The notes beneath the pieces were generated by a model, which was given only the letters and a program-made list of their open reading frames with translations, was not told where the DNA came from and did no database searches. Below are positions 33,861 through 41,897 of a stretch of DNA of 64,000 nucleotides, one piece after another. Numbering within the stretch: position 1 is the first letter of the stretch; every line of letters starts with the position of its first letter. Origin of the DNA: JAGOQQ01 sp031973235 (GTDB taxonomy: Bacteria; Patescibacteriota; Minisyncoccia; Phycocordibacterales; UBA9973); assembly GCA_031973235.1 (NCBI GenBank), contig DALYDM010000001.1:24389-88388 (forward strand), given 5' to 3'. The position numbers and the translations under genes were made by a program.

Positions 33861-33889
33861 ATAATATCATAAATTTAACTATTAGTCAA
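33861..33889 (-). promoter_or_regulatory. Promoter of the 33504-33836 gene
   Basis: Minus strand TTGACT (33884-33889), 17 nt, TATTAT (33861-33866). Confidence 0.6.
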
Positions 33890-33929
33890 GAATAGAAAAA
33901 AGCCTTAATTTGCTATACTCAAACCATTC

Positions 33930-35345
33930 ATGGAAAATAAATACTATCCAACAATCGGCCTTGAAGTCCACGCAGAAATGAGCACTCGCTCAAAGATGTT
34001 TTGTGGATGTAAGAATGACCCAAACGAAGAGCGACCAAACGTAAATATTTGTCCTGTGTGTATGGCACATCCAGGAACTCTTCCTGTGATCAATAAGCAG
34101 GCAGTTGAAAACGTCATCAAGGTAGGGCTTTCTTTTGGTGCGAATATTGCAACAGACTTCACAGAATTTGATAGAAAAAATTATTTCTATCCAGATATTC
34201 CAAAAGGGTATCAGATTTCTCAATACAAATTTCCAATCGTCTCAGGTGGTACACTCGCGGGAGTTGATATCACACGAGTACACCTCGAAGAAGATACTGG
34301 GAATAGCAAGCATGACCGTGGAAATTATTCGCTCGTGGATTACAACCGTGCAGGTGTGCCACTCATGGAGCTTGTGACCGAACCTGTGATTCATAGTGCA
34401 GAGCAGGCGGCGCGTTTTGGACGAGAACTTCAACTTCTTCTTCAGTATCTTGGTGTGTCAGAAGCAAACATGGAAAAAGGTGAAATGCGCGTGGAAGCAA
34501 ATATTTCTTTGTCTGATAATCCAGATAAATTTGGAACAAAAGTAGAAGTCAAAAACCTCAATTCATTTCGAAGTGTTGAGCGTGCAATAAAATACGAACT
34601 CGCTCGAATGCAAGACTTGTATGAAGCAGGACGTCAAAATGAAATTGTCCAGGAAACTCGCGGATGGGATGAATCAAAGCAGGTTACATTTTCACAAAGA
34701 AAAAAAGAAGATAGTCATGACTATCGATATTTCCCAGATCCAGATTTGCCAAAGCTAGTTCTCAAAGAAGTGTTTGATATTGAGAAATTAAGAAGTGAAC
34801 TCCCTGAGCTACCTGAAGCAAAGCGAGCAAGATATGCAAATGAATTTGGAATCAAAGCAGAGGATATCGAGACTTTTGTAAATGATGTAATACTCGGAAA
34901 ATGGTTTGAGCAAGTTGCAGAAATTCTCGGTGATAAAGAGAAGATTAAAATCGCATCAAATTACACAACTTCAGACTTATTGGGGTTGATGAAAAATGAT
35001 ACAGAAGCAAAAATTCCAAATGAAAATGCATTTGCGGAACTGATTTCAATGCTCGCTGATGGCACTATGTCGTCACGTGGTGCAAAAGATATTCTTGCCG
35101 TGCTCACTAAAGAAGACATCTCACCTTTGAAGTATGCAGAAGAACACGACATGCTTCAGAAAAACGACGAAGGAGCACTCAAAGAAATAGCGCAAAAGAT
35201 TATTGATGCAAATCCTGCAGTTGTGGCTACCTATAAGAGCGGAAAAGAAAATGCACTTATGTCGCTTGTCGGACAGATAATGAAAGAGACGAAGGGAAGT
35301 GCGAATCCTCAAATTGTGCAAAAGATATTGAAAGAATTGATATAA
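33930..35345 (+). CDS. gatB: Asp-tRNA(Asn)/Glu-tRNA(Gln) amidotransferase subunit B
   Basis: 471 residues. Kinase-like cradle domain with GLEVHAEM, the zinc-site Cys pairs (FCGCKND and ICPVCMAHPG) and LMELVTEP; C-terminal helical and YqeY-like tail (about 320-471). Transamidates mischarged Glu-tRNA-Gln/Asp-tRNA-Asn together with GatA and GatC, which are not in this window. Monocistronic with its own terminator. TATACT precedes the ATG by 10 nt. Confidence 0.95.
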   Translation: MENKYYPTIGLEVHAEMSTRSKMFCGCKNDPNEERPNVNICPVCMAHPGTLPVINKQAVENVIKVGLSFGANIATDFTEFDRKNYFYPDIPKGYQISQYKFPIVSGGTLAGVDITRVHLEEDTGNSKHDRGNYSLVDYNRAGVPLMELVTEPVIHSAEQAARFGRELQLLLQYLGVSEANMEKGEMRVEANISLSDNPDKFGTKVEVKNLNSFRSVERAIKYELARMQDLYEAGRQNEIVQETRGWDESKQVTFSQRKKEDSHDYRYFPDPDLPKLVLKEVFDIEKLRSELPELPEAKRARYANEFGIKAEDIETFVNDVILGKWFEQVAEILGDKEKIKIASNYTTSDLLGLMKNDTEAKIPNENAFAELISMLADGTMSSRGAKDILAVLTKEDISPLKYAEEHDMLQKNDEGALKEIAQKIIDANPAVVATYKSGKENALMSLVGQIMKETKGSANPQIVQKILKELI

Positions 35346-35347
35346 AT

Positions 35348-35376
35348 AAAAAGCCCCTATTTTGGGCGCTTTTTAT
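35348..35376 (+). terminator. Terminator of gatB
   Basis: AAAAGC-CCC / GGG-CGCTTTTT with a TATTTT loop. Confidence 0.7.
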
Positions 35377-35398
35377 TATTTTGCTACAATATATTCAT

Positions 35399-36463
35399 AT
35401 GAAAACAATCAAAGTAGCAATCAATGGATTTGGTCGAATAGGAAGAGCGTTTTTAAAAATTGCGTGGGAACGTCCAGAAATTGAAATTGTAGCAATCAAT
35501 GACCTTGGCTCTATCGAAAGCCTCGCATATCTTTTGCGTCATGACACTGTATATCGAAATTGGCATCACAAAGTAGAGGTACATGGTGCATCAACAGATC
35601 CAAGCAATCCAGAAAGTGCAGAGCACTATCTCGTTATTGATGGGAAAAAAGTACGTTTTGTTTCTGAAAAAGATTCTACAAAGCTTCCATGGAAAGCACT
35701 TGATATTGATGTGGTAGTAGAATCAACTGGACTCTTCACTGCATTTGATAAGGCAAAGTTTCATCTTGATCAGGGTGCGAAGAAGGTGGTGATTTCTGCA
35801 CCAGCAAAGGGAAGTGACGGAAGTGTGGCTGGTGAGACAATTCTTCTTGGTGTAAATGAAGACAAGTTTGGTACTTGTGACATCACTTCAAATGCATCAT
35901 GTACAACAAATGCTGCATCACCACTGATTGCGATTCTACATGAAGCTCTTGGAATCGAAAAAGCTATTTTGAATACTGTACACGGATACACTGCATCTCA
36001 AGCACTTGTTGATGGTCCAAGTAAAAAGGATTTGAGAGAAGGTCGTGCTGCTGCACAAAACATTGTGCCATCTTCAACAGGTGCAGCGATTGCTGTGACG
36101 AAAGCATTTCCGGAACTCACGGGACTATTTGATGGAATTTCAATTCGTGTTCCTGTTCCTGCTGGTTCGATTGTCGATATCACTTTTATTTCAAAGCGTG
36201 CAACTACTGCCGAAGAAGTGAATGCAATTTTGCGTACTGCAGCCAAGAATCCTCGATGGGAAAAGCTGTTCGCTGTCACAGATGAACCTCTTGTATCAAG
36301 CGACATACTCGGCAACTCTCATGCATCAATTGCTGATCTTGAAATGACTCGTGTCGTGGGTGGGAATTTGGTGAAAGTTATGGGTTGGTATGATAATGAA
36401 ATGGGGTATACGTATACACTAGTAGACCACGTAATAAAAACTGGAAGAAAAATTAATAATTAA
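35399..36463 (+). CDS. gap: Glyceraldehyde-3-phosphate dehydrogenase, type I
   Basis: 354 residues. NAD-binding INGFGRIGRAFLKIA, catalytic SNASCTTN with Cys168, and the conserved end WYDNEMGYTYTLVDH. Asp follows IAIN (AIND), in keeping with NAD preference. Converts G3P to 1,3-bisphosphoglycerate in lower glycolysis. About 20 residues longer than average, with an insertion near residues 60-80 (GASTDPSNPESAEH). The start follows TACAAT by 8 nt; an upstream ATG at 35381 is inside the promoter and was rejected. A vestige of a second gap gene lies 190 nt downstream. Confidence 0.95.
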   Translation: MKTIKVAINGFGRIGRAFLKIAWERPEIEIVAINDLGSIESLAYLLRHDTVYRNWHHKVEVHGASTDPSNPESAEHYLVIDGKKVRFVSEKDSTKLPWKALDIDVVVESTGLFTAFDKAKFHLDQGAKKVVISAPAKGSDGSVAGETILLGVNEDKFGTCDITSNASCTTNAASPLIAILHEALGIEKAILNTVHGYTASQALVDGPSKKDLREGRAAAQNIVPSSTGAAIAVTKAFPELTGLFDGISIRVPVPAGSIVDITFISKRATTAEEVNAILRTAAKNPRWEKLFAVTDEPLVSSDILGNSHASIADLEMTRVVGGNLVKVMGWYDNEMGYTYTLVDHVIKTGRKINN

Positions 36464-36476
36464 TTTACTAACCACT

Positions 36477-36650
36477 ATGACTCTCATTGTAAAAGTTTTA
36501 TCAACTATAGGCGCACTAGTATTCGTCATTGCAGGTGTCACAGGGAAAATGCTACCATTTGGAGATTTTCTCCAGCATGGTGCATTGTTGAGAATCTTTG
36601 AAGTATTACTAGGCATGGTATTACTTTATAATGTTTCAAGATTAAAATGA
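36477..36650 (+). CDS. 57-residue membrane protein
   Basis: Encodes 57 residues beginning MTLIVKVLSTIGALVFVIAG with two hydrophobic segments joined by MLPFGDFLQHG, stop TGA. It begins 13 nt after gap and has coherent hydrophobic periodicity, so it is probably expressed with gap. Short and without known relatives, hence moderate confidence. Confidence 0.55.
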   Translation: MTLIVKVLSTIGALVFVIAGVTGKMLPFGDFLQHGALLRIFEVLLGMVLLYNVSRLK

Positions 36651-36655
36651 CATGA

Positions 36656-36727
36656 TATCGCAGTGAGAAAGGGTATACGTATACACTCGTGGATCATATG
36701 ATTAAGACAGGGAACACAGTTAGGTAA
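36656..36727 (+). pseudogene. Remnant of a second GAPDH gene (C-terminal 23 codons)
   Basis: In one frame this reads YRSEKGYTYTLVDHMIKTG and then NTVR-stop, aligning with the true gap end (YDNEMGYTYTLVDHVIKTG). About 30 bases around GGGTATACGTATACACT are shared with only silent or conservative changes. Nothing upstream continues the GAPDH frame (stop directly before). Best read as what is left after deletion or replacement of a tandem gap copy, now followed by that copy's terminator. Confidence 0.75.
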
Positions 36728-36745
36728 CAAAACCAAATATTTCGA

Positions 36746-36773
36746 GAAAAAGCTCTAAATTTAGGGCTTTTTA
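36746..36773 (+). terminator. Terminator after the gap region
   Basis: AAAAAGCTCTAAA / TTTAGGGCTTTTT, one bulge. Confidence 0.75.
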
Positions 36774-36781
36774 TATTACTA

Positions 36782-36809
36782 TTGACATTTATGCAAAAAG
36801 TTTTAGAAT
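36782..36809 (+). promoter_or_regulatory. Promoter of the 36900 gene with a long structured leader
   Basis: TTGACA (36782-36787), 16 nt, TAGAAT (36804-36809). The ~85-nt leader contains a stem TGATTGGTGACC / GGTAACCAATTA at about 36838-36890. Confidence 0.55.
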
Positions 36810-36899
36810 AAACATAAATAGTCCTTTCGAAATTTTTGATTGGTGACCGGAGATTCAATACAATAATGGAATTTGTGGTAACCAATTAAAACAAAAAAA

Positions 36900-37238
36900 A
36901 TGAAAAATATAAATGAAATCCTCAAAATCATGAAAGGATTTGAGGCACTAAGTAATTTTAGCTTGAAAAAGGAAGTTACTTTTGAACAGGGTAATGGATC
37001 AATAAAGAATATACCGGTCATTGTTAGTCCTGGTGCGGTATTTCGTGAAATCTTTGAAGACAGAACCCATGAATCATTTTCTTTCACTCCTTATGGAATA
37101 ATCTCTCCTGGCGAGAAAATTATTTTATCAAAGGAAGAAATCATATATTTGTTGAACAAAGAGCAGATAAAAATTATATCTTTTGATACAAACGGCATCC
37201 TGCTACATGGGTGCTGCTTTTTTATTTTTACTCGTTGA
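36900..37238 (+). CDS. Orphan protein of unknown function
   Basis: 112 residues, soluble, mixed alpha/beta, no known motif. The last 12 residues (LLHGCCFFIFTR) are encoded by a sequence that also forms a GCATCC/GGGTGC hairpin followed by a T run at ~37196-37226, i.e. a terminator-like signal inside the coding end. That odd tail raises the possibility that a shorter product was ancestral. Strong promoter and structured leader upstream. Stop is TGA. Confidence 0.45.
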   Translation: MKNINEILKIMKGFEALSNFSLKKEVTFEQGNGSIKNIPVIVSPGAVFREIFEDRTHESFSFTPYGIISPGEKIILSKEEIIYLLNKEQIKIISFDTNGILLHGCCFFIFTR

Positions 37239-37249
37239 TATATAAACCT

Positions 37250-37325
37250 CTTCTTGGTAGACTAAAGGTAGGTGAGCCTACGTATCTTTATGTAGAATCT
37301 TGGAGTTTTAGTGAATTAGCAAATT
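37250..37325 (+). other. Structured leader of the 37342 gene
   Basis: Inner hairpin GTAGG TGAG CCTAC (about 37267-37280) enclosed by ACTAAA / TTTTAGT, in a ~100-nt gene-free segment. Possibly a cis-acting RNA; no known riboswitch motif was seen. Confidence 0.35.
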
Positions 37326-37341
37326 AATAAATAAAATTTTT

Positions 37342-37692
37342 ATGGACAGCATGAATGAATCCAAAATCGATACCAACTTGAGACAAGCAGAGAATTCACC
37401 TAGTTTCTGGGAAGCATGGAAAGGAACAGCAGAAGGAGCTCTGGCTCATCTGGCAGAAGATATCTATGCCTATGAAGCAGAAAACAATGCATTCGGAAAA
37501 GGTATTGCGATAAATTATGGTGATAAAAATTTCTGGTATTCTCCAAGTGAAAAAGCATTATTTAATTCTGGAAACACTCGAATAACTTCTGAAGATATGA
37601 GAAGTATCGGGGATACTGTAATGCCAGAACAAATCAATCGATTAATAGAACAAGCGTTACGCAATCTGGAGAAAAATGATGTAGTATCATAA
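37342..37692 (+). CDS. Hypothetical protein
   Basis: 116 residues, acidic, soluble, mostly helical with an aromatic patch (SFWEAWKGTAEG, KNFWYSPSEK). No recognised domain. It lies among short orphan genes between gap and rpiB and has a structured leader. Confidence 0.5.
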   Translation: MDSMNESKIDTNLRQAENSPSFWEAWKGTAEGALAHLAEDIYAYEAENNAFGKGIAINYGDKNFWYSPSEKALFNSGNTRITSEDMRSIGDTVMPEQINRLIEQALRNLEKNDVVS

Positions 37693-37756
37693 CTAATCAG
37701 CGTATACGTATGTACTTTTGGATTATGTTGTAAAAATAGAAATACAATTTAGTGCT

Positions 37757-38008
37757 ATGGAAAACAACAATTTAATTGAAAATCAAATTGCATGGAATGT
37801 AACTGCCCAGAATATTTGGAATGAGTTTATTGGTGGAGGTAATGCACAACCGCTAGAAAATCAAGATGAAAGCCAGTATGTTGTAGAGAAACTCACATAT
37901 CTTATGGAGCACAACGCAGAAAAGTACAGAGATATAGAAGGAATTGAAATCTATAAAAATATTACGAACTATATTCAAGACTTAAAAAATCTTCACAATC
38001 TCTCATAA
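37757..38008 (+). CDS. Hypothetical small protein
   Basis: 83 residues, helical, acidic, no known domain (NLIENQIAWNVTAQNIWNEF). The start was moved to ATG 37757 because TACAAT (37743-37748) ends 8 nt before it; the frame upstream of that runs through the promoter. Confidence 0.5.
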   Translation: MENNNLIENQIAWNVTAQNIWNEFIGGGNAQPLENQDESQYVVEKLTYLMEHNAEKYRDIEGIEIYKNITNYIQDLKNLHNLS

Positions 38009-38034
38009 ATGCTAATTTTGGGAGATTTTTGTTT
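38000..38034 (+). terminator. Terminator
   Basis: AATCTCTC / GGGAGATT with a long loop and T run, overlapping the stop codon of the preceding gene. Confidence 0.55.
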
Positions 38035-38051
38035 TGGGGTAGAATATACAC

Positions 38052-38315
38052 ATGGAACAAATGCCTCCAAATGAAAAACCTCGAAAAAGAAACGGATATG
38101 AATATACAGATTTTGATCTTGAAGAGTTCAAGAACCTAAAAACTGGATTGCAGATTGAGTTCATACGAGATGGTCATGTATTGAATGGAATAATTACTGA
38201 TATTATCTCAATAAATGATATCAAGGTTTCAACCGGAGAAACAAACGAAACGTATTCGTATGGAGTTACAACAACTCTGGCATTCGAAGATATTAAATAT
38301 ATAGGAAAGGAATAA
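38052..38315 (+). CDS. Hypothetical small beta-rich protein
   Basis: 87 residues. A basic start (PPNEKPRKRNGYEYTDF) then a possible five-strand barrel (LKTGLQIEFIRDGHVLNGIITDII, TTTLAFEDIKYIG), suggestive of an SH3- or OB-like fold. Not assigned. 2 nt before rpiB and probably cotranscribed. TAGAAT ends 6 nt before the ATG. Confidence 0.5.
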   Translation: MEQMPPNEKPRKRNGYEYTDFDLEEFKNLKTGLQIEFIRDGHVLNGIITDIISINDIKVSTGETNETYSYGVTTTLAFEDIKYIGKE

Positions 38316-38317
38316 TT

Positions 38318-38758
38318 ATGAAAATTTATCTCGGTACAGATCATGCAGGTTTTGACCTCAAAGAAAAAGTAAAAGACCAACTCATTCTCGATGGATATGA
38401 GGTTGTTGATCTTGGTGCGAGTACTCTTGATATGGATGATGATTATCCCGATTTTATTCGTCCAGTAGCTGAAGCAGTGTCAGGAGATTTTGAAGCGAAA
38501 GGAATTATTTTTGGAGCAAGTGGGCAAGGAGAAGCAATTGTCGCGAACCGTGTGGCAAAAGTCCGAGCGGTAGTTTACTATGGAGGAAATATCGACATCA
38601 TCCGTCTTTCACGCGAACACAATGATGCAAATATTCTTTCTCTTGGCGCACGCATGATGCCCGAAGATGAAGCACTTTACTCAATCAAAATGTGGCTCGA
38701 GACTCCGTTCACAGAAGAAGAACGACATGTTCGCAGACTTGGAAAGATTGATATGTAA
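38318..38758 (+). CDS. rpiB: Ribose-5-phosphate isomerase B
   Basis: 146 residues, RpiB/LacAB fold. GTDHAGFDLKEKVK at the start, IIFGASGQGEAIVANRVAKVRA (Cys of E. coli RpiB replaced by Ser in GASGQGE) and REHNDANILSLGARM. Interconverts ribose-5-P and ribulose-5-P. With RPE and split transketolase it forms the non-oxidative pentose phosphate block of this operon. Confidence 0.92.
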   Translation: MKIYLGTDHAGFDLKEKVKDQLILDGYEVVDLGASTLDMDDDYPDFIRPVAEAVSGDFEAKGIIFGASGQGEAIVANRVAKVRAVVYYGGNIDIIRLSREHNDANILSLGARMMPEDEALYSIKMWLETPFTEEERHVRRLGKIDM

Positions 38759-38786
38759 TCAACACCCCGTTAATTTGAATAACACA

Positions 38787-39467
38787 ATGGAAATCATACC
38801 AGCAATAATGCCACAATCACTATACGAAATAGAGCAAAAAGTCACACCAATGGTGGGGCGGGTTGATACTATTCAGCTTGATATTATGGATGGTGTATTT
38901 ACGAAGCGTTCTACTTGGCCGTACATTGCAGAGGATGCATCATTTGATGCGATAGAAAACGAAGAAGAAGGAATGCCATTTTGGGACAAGGTAAATTATG
39001 AGCTTGATCTCATGATTTCAAATCCTGAAGAAAAGTTTCTCCGCCTCGTACAGATTGGTCCTTCAAGAATCATTTTTCATATTGAATCACTTTCAAATCC
39101 TGTCGCTTTTTTTGAATCCCTTGATCAATACTACAAAGATACAATTGAGTTTGGTATCGCACTCAATACTACAACAGACATAAGTAGTGTATTTCCGCTC
39201 ATTGACGCAGGTCATGTGAAATTTGTTCAATGTATGGGAATTGAAAAAATAGGTTATCAAGGGAATCCTTTTGACGAAAGAGTGTTTGATTATATTTCTG
39301 CACTTAGAGAAAAATACAAAGAACTTACAATCTCTGTCGATGGATCAGTAAATCAAGATACCGCATGGAGACTTCTTGATGCAGGAGTGGATAGACTCGT
39401 CATTGGTTCAGCAATTTACAATTCTGATAATCCGATTGGTGAACTTGATTTCTTCAAATCACTTTAG
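38787..39467 (+). CDS. rpe: Ribulose-phosphate 3-epimerase-like protein
   Basis: 226 residues, TIM barrel. TIQLDIMDGVF carries the metal-binding HxD-equivalent (here QLDIMDG), IIFHIESL the next His, FVQCMGIEKIGYQGNPFDERV the VxPG-type loop, and ISVDGSVNQDTAWRLLDAGVDRLVIGSAIY the phosphate site. The first metal His of canonical RPE (MHxDVMDG) is Gln, and the Pro-rich loops differ, so the substrate may not be exactly ribulose-5-P. The start at 38787 leaves 28 nt after rpiB. Confidence 0.8.
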   Translation: MEIIPAIMPQSLYEIEQKVTPMVGRVDTIQLDIMDGVFTKRSTWPYIAEDASFDAIENEEEGMPFWDKVNYELDLMISNPEEKFLRLVQIGPSRIIFHIESLSNPVAFFESLDQYYKDTIEFGIALNTTTDISSVFPLIDAGHVKFVQCMGIEKIGYQGNPFDERVFDYISALREKYKELTISVDGSVNQDTAWRLLDAGVDRLVIGSAIYNSDNPIGELDFFKSL

Positions 39468-39502
39468 ATTTTTTTAAAGTGTGCGATAATAATTATATAG
39501 TT

Positions 39503-40372
39503 ATGTCGACACTTACAGATTCAAAAATAATTGAACTTCGAAAAACTGCGAATGATATTCGTGAGTCTATTATTTCTATGCTTGTAGAAGCGGGAAGTGG
39601 TCATACTGCTGGCCCACTAGGTATGGCTGACATATTTGCGTTGCTTTATTTTCATATTCTTCGCCATGATCCAAAGAATCCTACATGGGCAGAACGCGAT
39701 CGACTAGTACTTTCAAATGGACATATTTGTCCTGTGATGTATGCGACCATGGCCCATGCAGGATATATTCCGATTGAAGAATTAAAGACATTAAGAAAAT
39801 TTGGTTCACGACTTCAAGGTCATCCACATAGAGAATTCATGACATGGCTTGAGACAAGCTCAGGACCACTTGGTTCAGGACTTTCACAGGCAGTAGGAAT
39901 GGCACTTGCAATACGTATAGATGAAGGTCTTCAGTCTGACAAGTATGTGTACTGTATGCTTGGTGACGGAGAGCTTGATGAAGGAAACAATTGGGAAGCG
40001 ATCATGCTGGGAGGTAAAGAAAAACTGCGAAATGTCATCGCAATCATTGATAGAAATAATATTCAAATCGATGGCTATACCGAAAACATAATGCCACTCG
40101 AGTCACTCAAAGAAAAATGGGAAGCATTCAACTGGCATGTACAGGAAGTAGATGGACACAACTTTGAAGCAGTGAATACCGCGATAATGCAAGCAAAGGC
40201 AGTTTTTGAAAAGCCGTCAGTGATTATCGCCCGAACAATTCCCGGAAAAGGCGTGAGAGAATTTGAAAGAGATTATACATGGCACGGAAAGCCTCCAAAC
40301 AAAGAGGAAGCCGAAATGGCACTTAAAGAATTAAGAACTTTAGGCGGACAGATTATTAGTGAACATCAATAA
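39503..40372 (+). CDS. Transketolase, N-terminal (TPP-binding) subunit
   Basis: 289 residues. TPP motif GDGELDEGNNWEA...NNIQ, SGHTAGPLGMADIFALLYF and the LETSSGPLGSGLSQAVGMAL region. It is the first half of a transketolase that in most bacteria is one chain; the second half is encoded at 40808. Split transketolases are usual in CPR bacteria and archaea. Two small genes separate the halves. Confidence 0.92.
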   Translation: MSTLTDSKIIELRKTANDIRESIISMLVEAGSGHTAGPLGMADIFALLYFHILRHDPKNPTWAERDRLVLSNGHICPVMYATMAHAGYIPIEELKTLRKFGSRLQGHPHREFMTWLETSSGPLGSGLSQAVGMALAIRIDEGLQSDKYVYCMLGDGELDEGNNWEAIMLGGKEKLRNVIAIIDRNNIQIDGYTENIMPLESLKEKWEAFNWHVQEVDGHNFEAVNTAIMQAKAVFEKPSVIIARTIPGKGVREFERDYTWHGKPPNKEEAEMALKELRTLGGQIISEHQ

Positions 40373-40379
40373 CAATTTT

Positions 40380-40604
40380 ATGGAAATTAAAAAGGGAATT
40401 TATAAGCACTCAAAAACAGGTAATTTATACAAAGTGCATTTTGTCGCAAAACATTCAGAGACTCTTGAGGACATGGTTGTGTACGAGTGTCTCTATGAAA
40501 ATGAAAAATCAAAGTTTTGGGTACGCCCAGTTTCAATGTTTTTGGAATTAGTAACAATAAATGAAGTTGAAGTTCCACGCTTTCAATTTCAAAGTGAAGA
40601 ATAA
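40380..40604 (+). CDS. DUF1653 family protein
   Basis: 74 residues, a complete DUF1653 domain: KGIYKHSKTGNLYKVHFVAKHSETLEDMVVYECLY...FWVRPVSMFLE. Function unknown; small beta-barrel by family. ATG 40380 gives the family start; it is 7 nt downstream of the transketolase stop, within the split pair. Confidence 0.85.
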   Translation: MEIKKGIYKHSKTGNLYKVHFVAKHSETLEDMVVYECLYENEKSKFWVRPVSMFLELVTINEVEVPRFQFQSEE

Positions 40605-40606
40605 TT

Positions 40607-40801
40607 ATGAAAAGTTTTGTTGTAACAATATTAATACTCGCAATCGTTGCAGGGCTATATTATTTCATTCAATCTGCAAAGAATGATGTTGTTGATGCTG
40701 ATATGCAATTTGCATGCAACGAAAAACTTGCAACAATGCGTTTTGCGAGTGAAGAAGCACGAGATACATTTTATCAAAATTGTTTGAAAGGAATTAACTA
40801 A
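40607..40801 (+). CDS. Small single-pass membrane protein
   Basis: 64 residues: one N-terminal helix (about 4-21) and a short outside part with two Cys (FACNEKLATMRFAS...YQNCLKG) that could pair. 2 nt after the DUF1653 gene and 6 nt before the second transketolase gene. Function unknown. Confidence 0.55.
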   Translation: MKSFVVTILILAIVAGLYYFIQSAKNDVVDADMQFACNEKLATMRFASEEARDTFYQNCLKGIN

Positions 40802-40807
40802 GTCTTC

Positions 40808-41809
40808 ATGCTCAACCCCGAACTTAAACTCAATACTCAAGTATTCAACACAGATGTTGAACAAGTACCCATTCGAAAAGGTTTCGGACAAGGGCTTTTG
40901 AAGGCGGGTGAACAAGACAAAGGTATTGTCGCACTATGTGCTGACCTTACTGAATCTACACAAATGCATTTTTTTAAAGAGAGGTTTCCGGAGCGATTTA
41001 TCGAAATTGGTGTTGCTGAGCAAAACCTCGTGACAGTCGCAAGTGGAATGGCTGCAATGGGTAAGTATCCATTTGTTTCGTCGTATGCAATGTTTTCTCC
41101 AGGAAGAAACTGGGAGCAAATCCGTACGACTATTTGTTACAACGATAGAGGTGTGGTAATCGTAGGCAGTCATGCTGGAATATCTGTGGGGCCAGACGGT
41201 GGAACGCACCAGGCAATCGAAGATATCGCACTTATGCGAGTGCTTCCAAATATGATTGTGCTTTCGCCATGCGACGCCATAGAAGCAAAGAAGGCTACAC
41301 TCGCGCTTGCTCAAATAAAAAAGCCTGCCTACCTACGACTTGCCCGCGAGAAAACTCCAATCATCACCACTGAAGAAACTCCGTTTGAAATTGGAAAAGG
41401 AAATATTGTATGGCAACCAGAACATGGAATCGCACAGGTCGGAATCATTGTTACTGGCGCGTTAACACACAAAGCTTTACTTGTTGCAAAAGAAATCGAA
41501 GCGAATGGAATTAAAATAAAAATTTTAAATATTCATACAATAAAGCCACTTGATAAAGATGCAGTAGAAAAACTCGCACGCGAAACACATGCACTTGTCA
41601 CGGTAGAAGAACATCAAATCATAGGCGGACTTGGAAGTGCTGTTGCGGAACATCTTGCAAGTGTATATCCTGTGCCGATTGAATTTGTCGGAGTGAAAGA
41701 TAAGTTTGGACAATCAGGAACACCTGGCGAACTAATAGAGTATTACGAGATGGGAGAGAAAAACATTAAGGAAGCTATTGAAAAGGTTTTGAAAAGGAAA
41801 GTAAATTAA
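40808..41809 (+). CDS. Transketolase, C-terminal (pyrimidine-binding) subunit
   Basis: 333 residues. GVAEQNLVTVASGMAAMGKYPFVSSYAMF contains the catalytic Glu that activates TPP, SHAGISVGPDGGTHQAIEDIALMR is the second signature, and the last ~120 residues form the transketolase C-domain (GIIVTGALTHKALLVAKEIEANG). Works as a heterotetramer with the 39503 product. Confidence 0.92.
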   Translation: MLNPELKLNTQVFNTDVEQVPIRKGFGQGLLKAGEQDKGIVALCADLTESTQMHFFKERFPERFIEIGVAEQNLVTVASGMAAMGKYPFVSSYAMFSPGRNWEQIRTTICYNDRGVVIVGSHAGISVGPDGGTHQAIEDIALMRVLPNMIVLSPCDAIEAKKATLALAQIKKPAYLRLAREKTPIITTEETPFEIGKGNIVWQPEHGIAQVGIIVTGALTHKALLVAKEIEANGIKIKILNIHTIKPLDKDAVEKLARETHALVTVEEHQIIGGLGSAVAEHLASVYPVPIEFVGVKDKFGQSGTPGELIEYYEMGEKNIKEAIEKVLKRKVN

Positions 41810-41826
41810 TTAATTCTCAATACATT

Positions 41827-41853
41827 TGACTACCACAAGTAAGTGGTAGTTTT
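41827..41853 (+). terminator. Terminator of the pentose-phosphate operon
   Basis: ACTACCAC AAGTAA GTGGTAGT and T-rich tail that also begins the next -35. Confidence 0.65.
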
Positions 41854-41883
41854 GACATTTTGAAATAATACATGTATTATTTC
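41852..41883 (+). promoter_or_regulatory. Promoter with a 22-bp perfect palindrome operator
   Basis: TTGACA (41852-41857), 17 nt, TATTAT (41875-41880). A perfect palindrome with half-site GAAATAATACA (41862-41883) fills the spacer and the -10. A dimeric repressor bound there would block the polymerase. Confidence 0.65.
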
Positions 41884-41897
41884 AAAAAAAACGTAAC

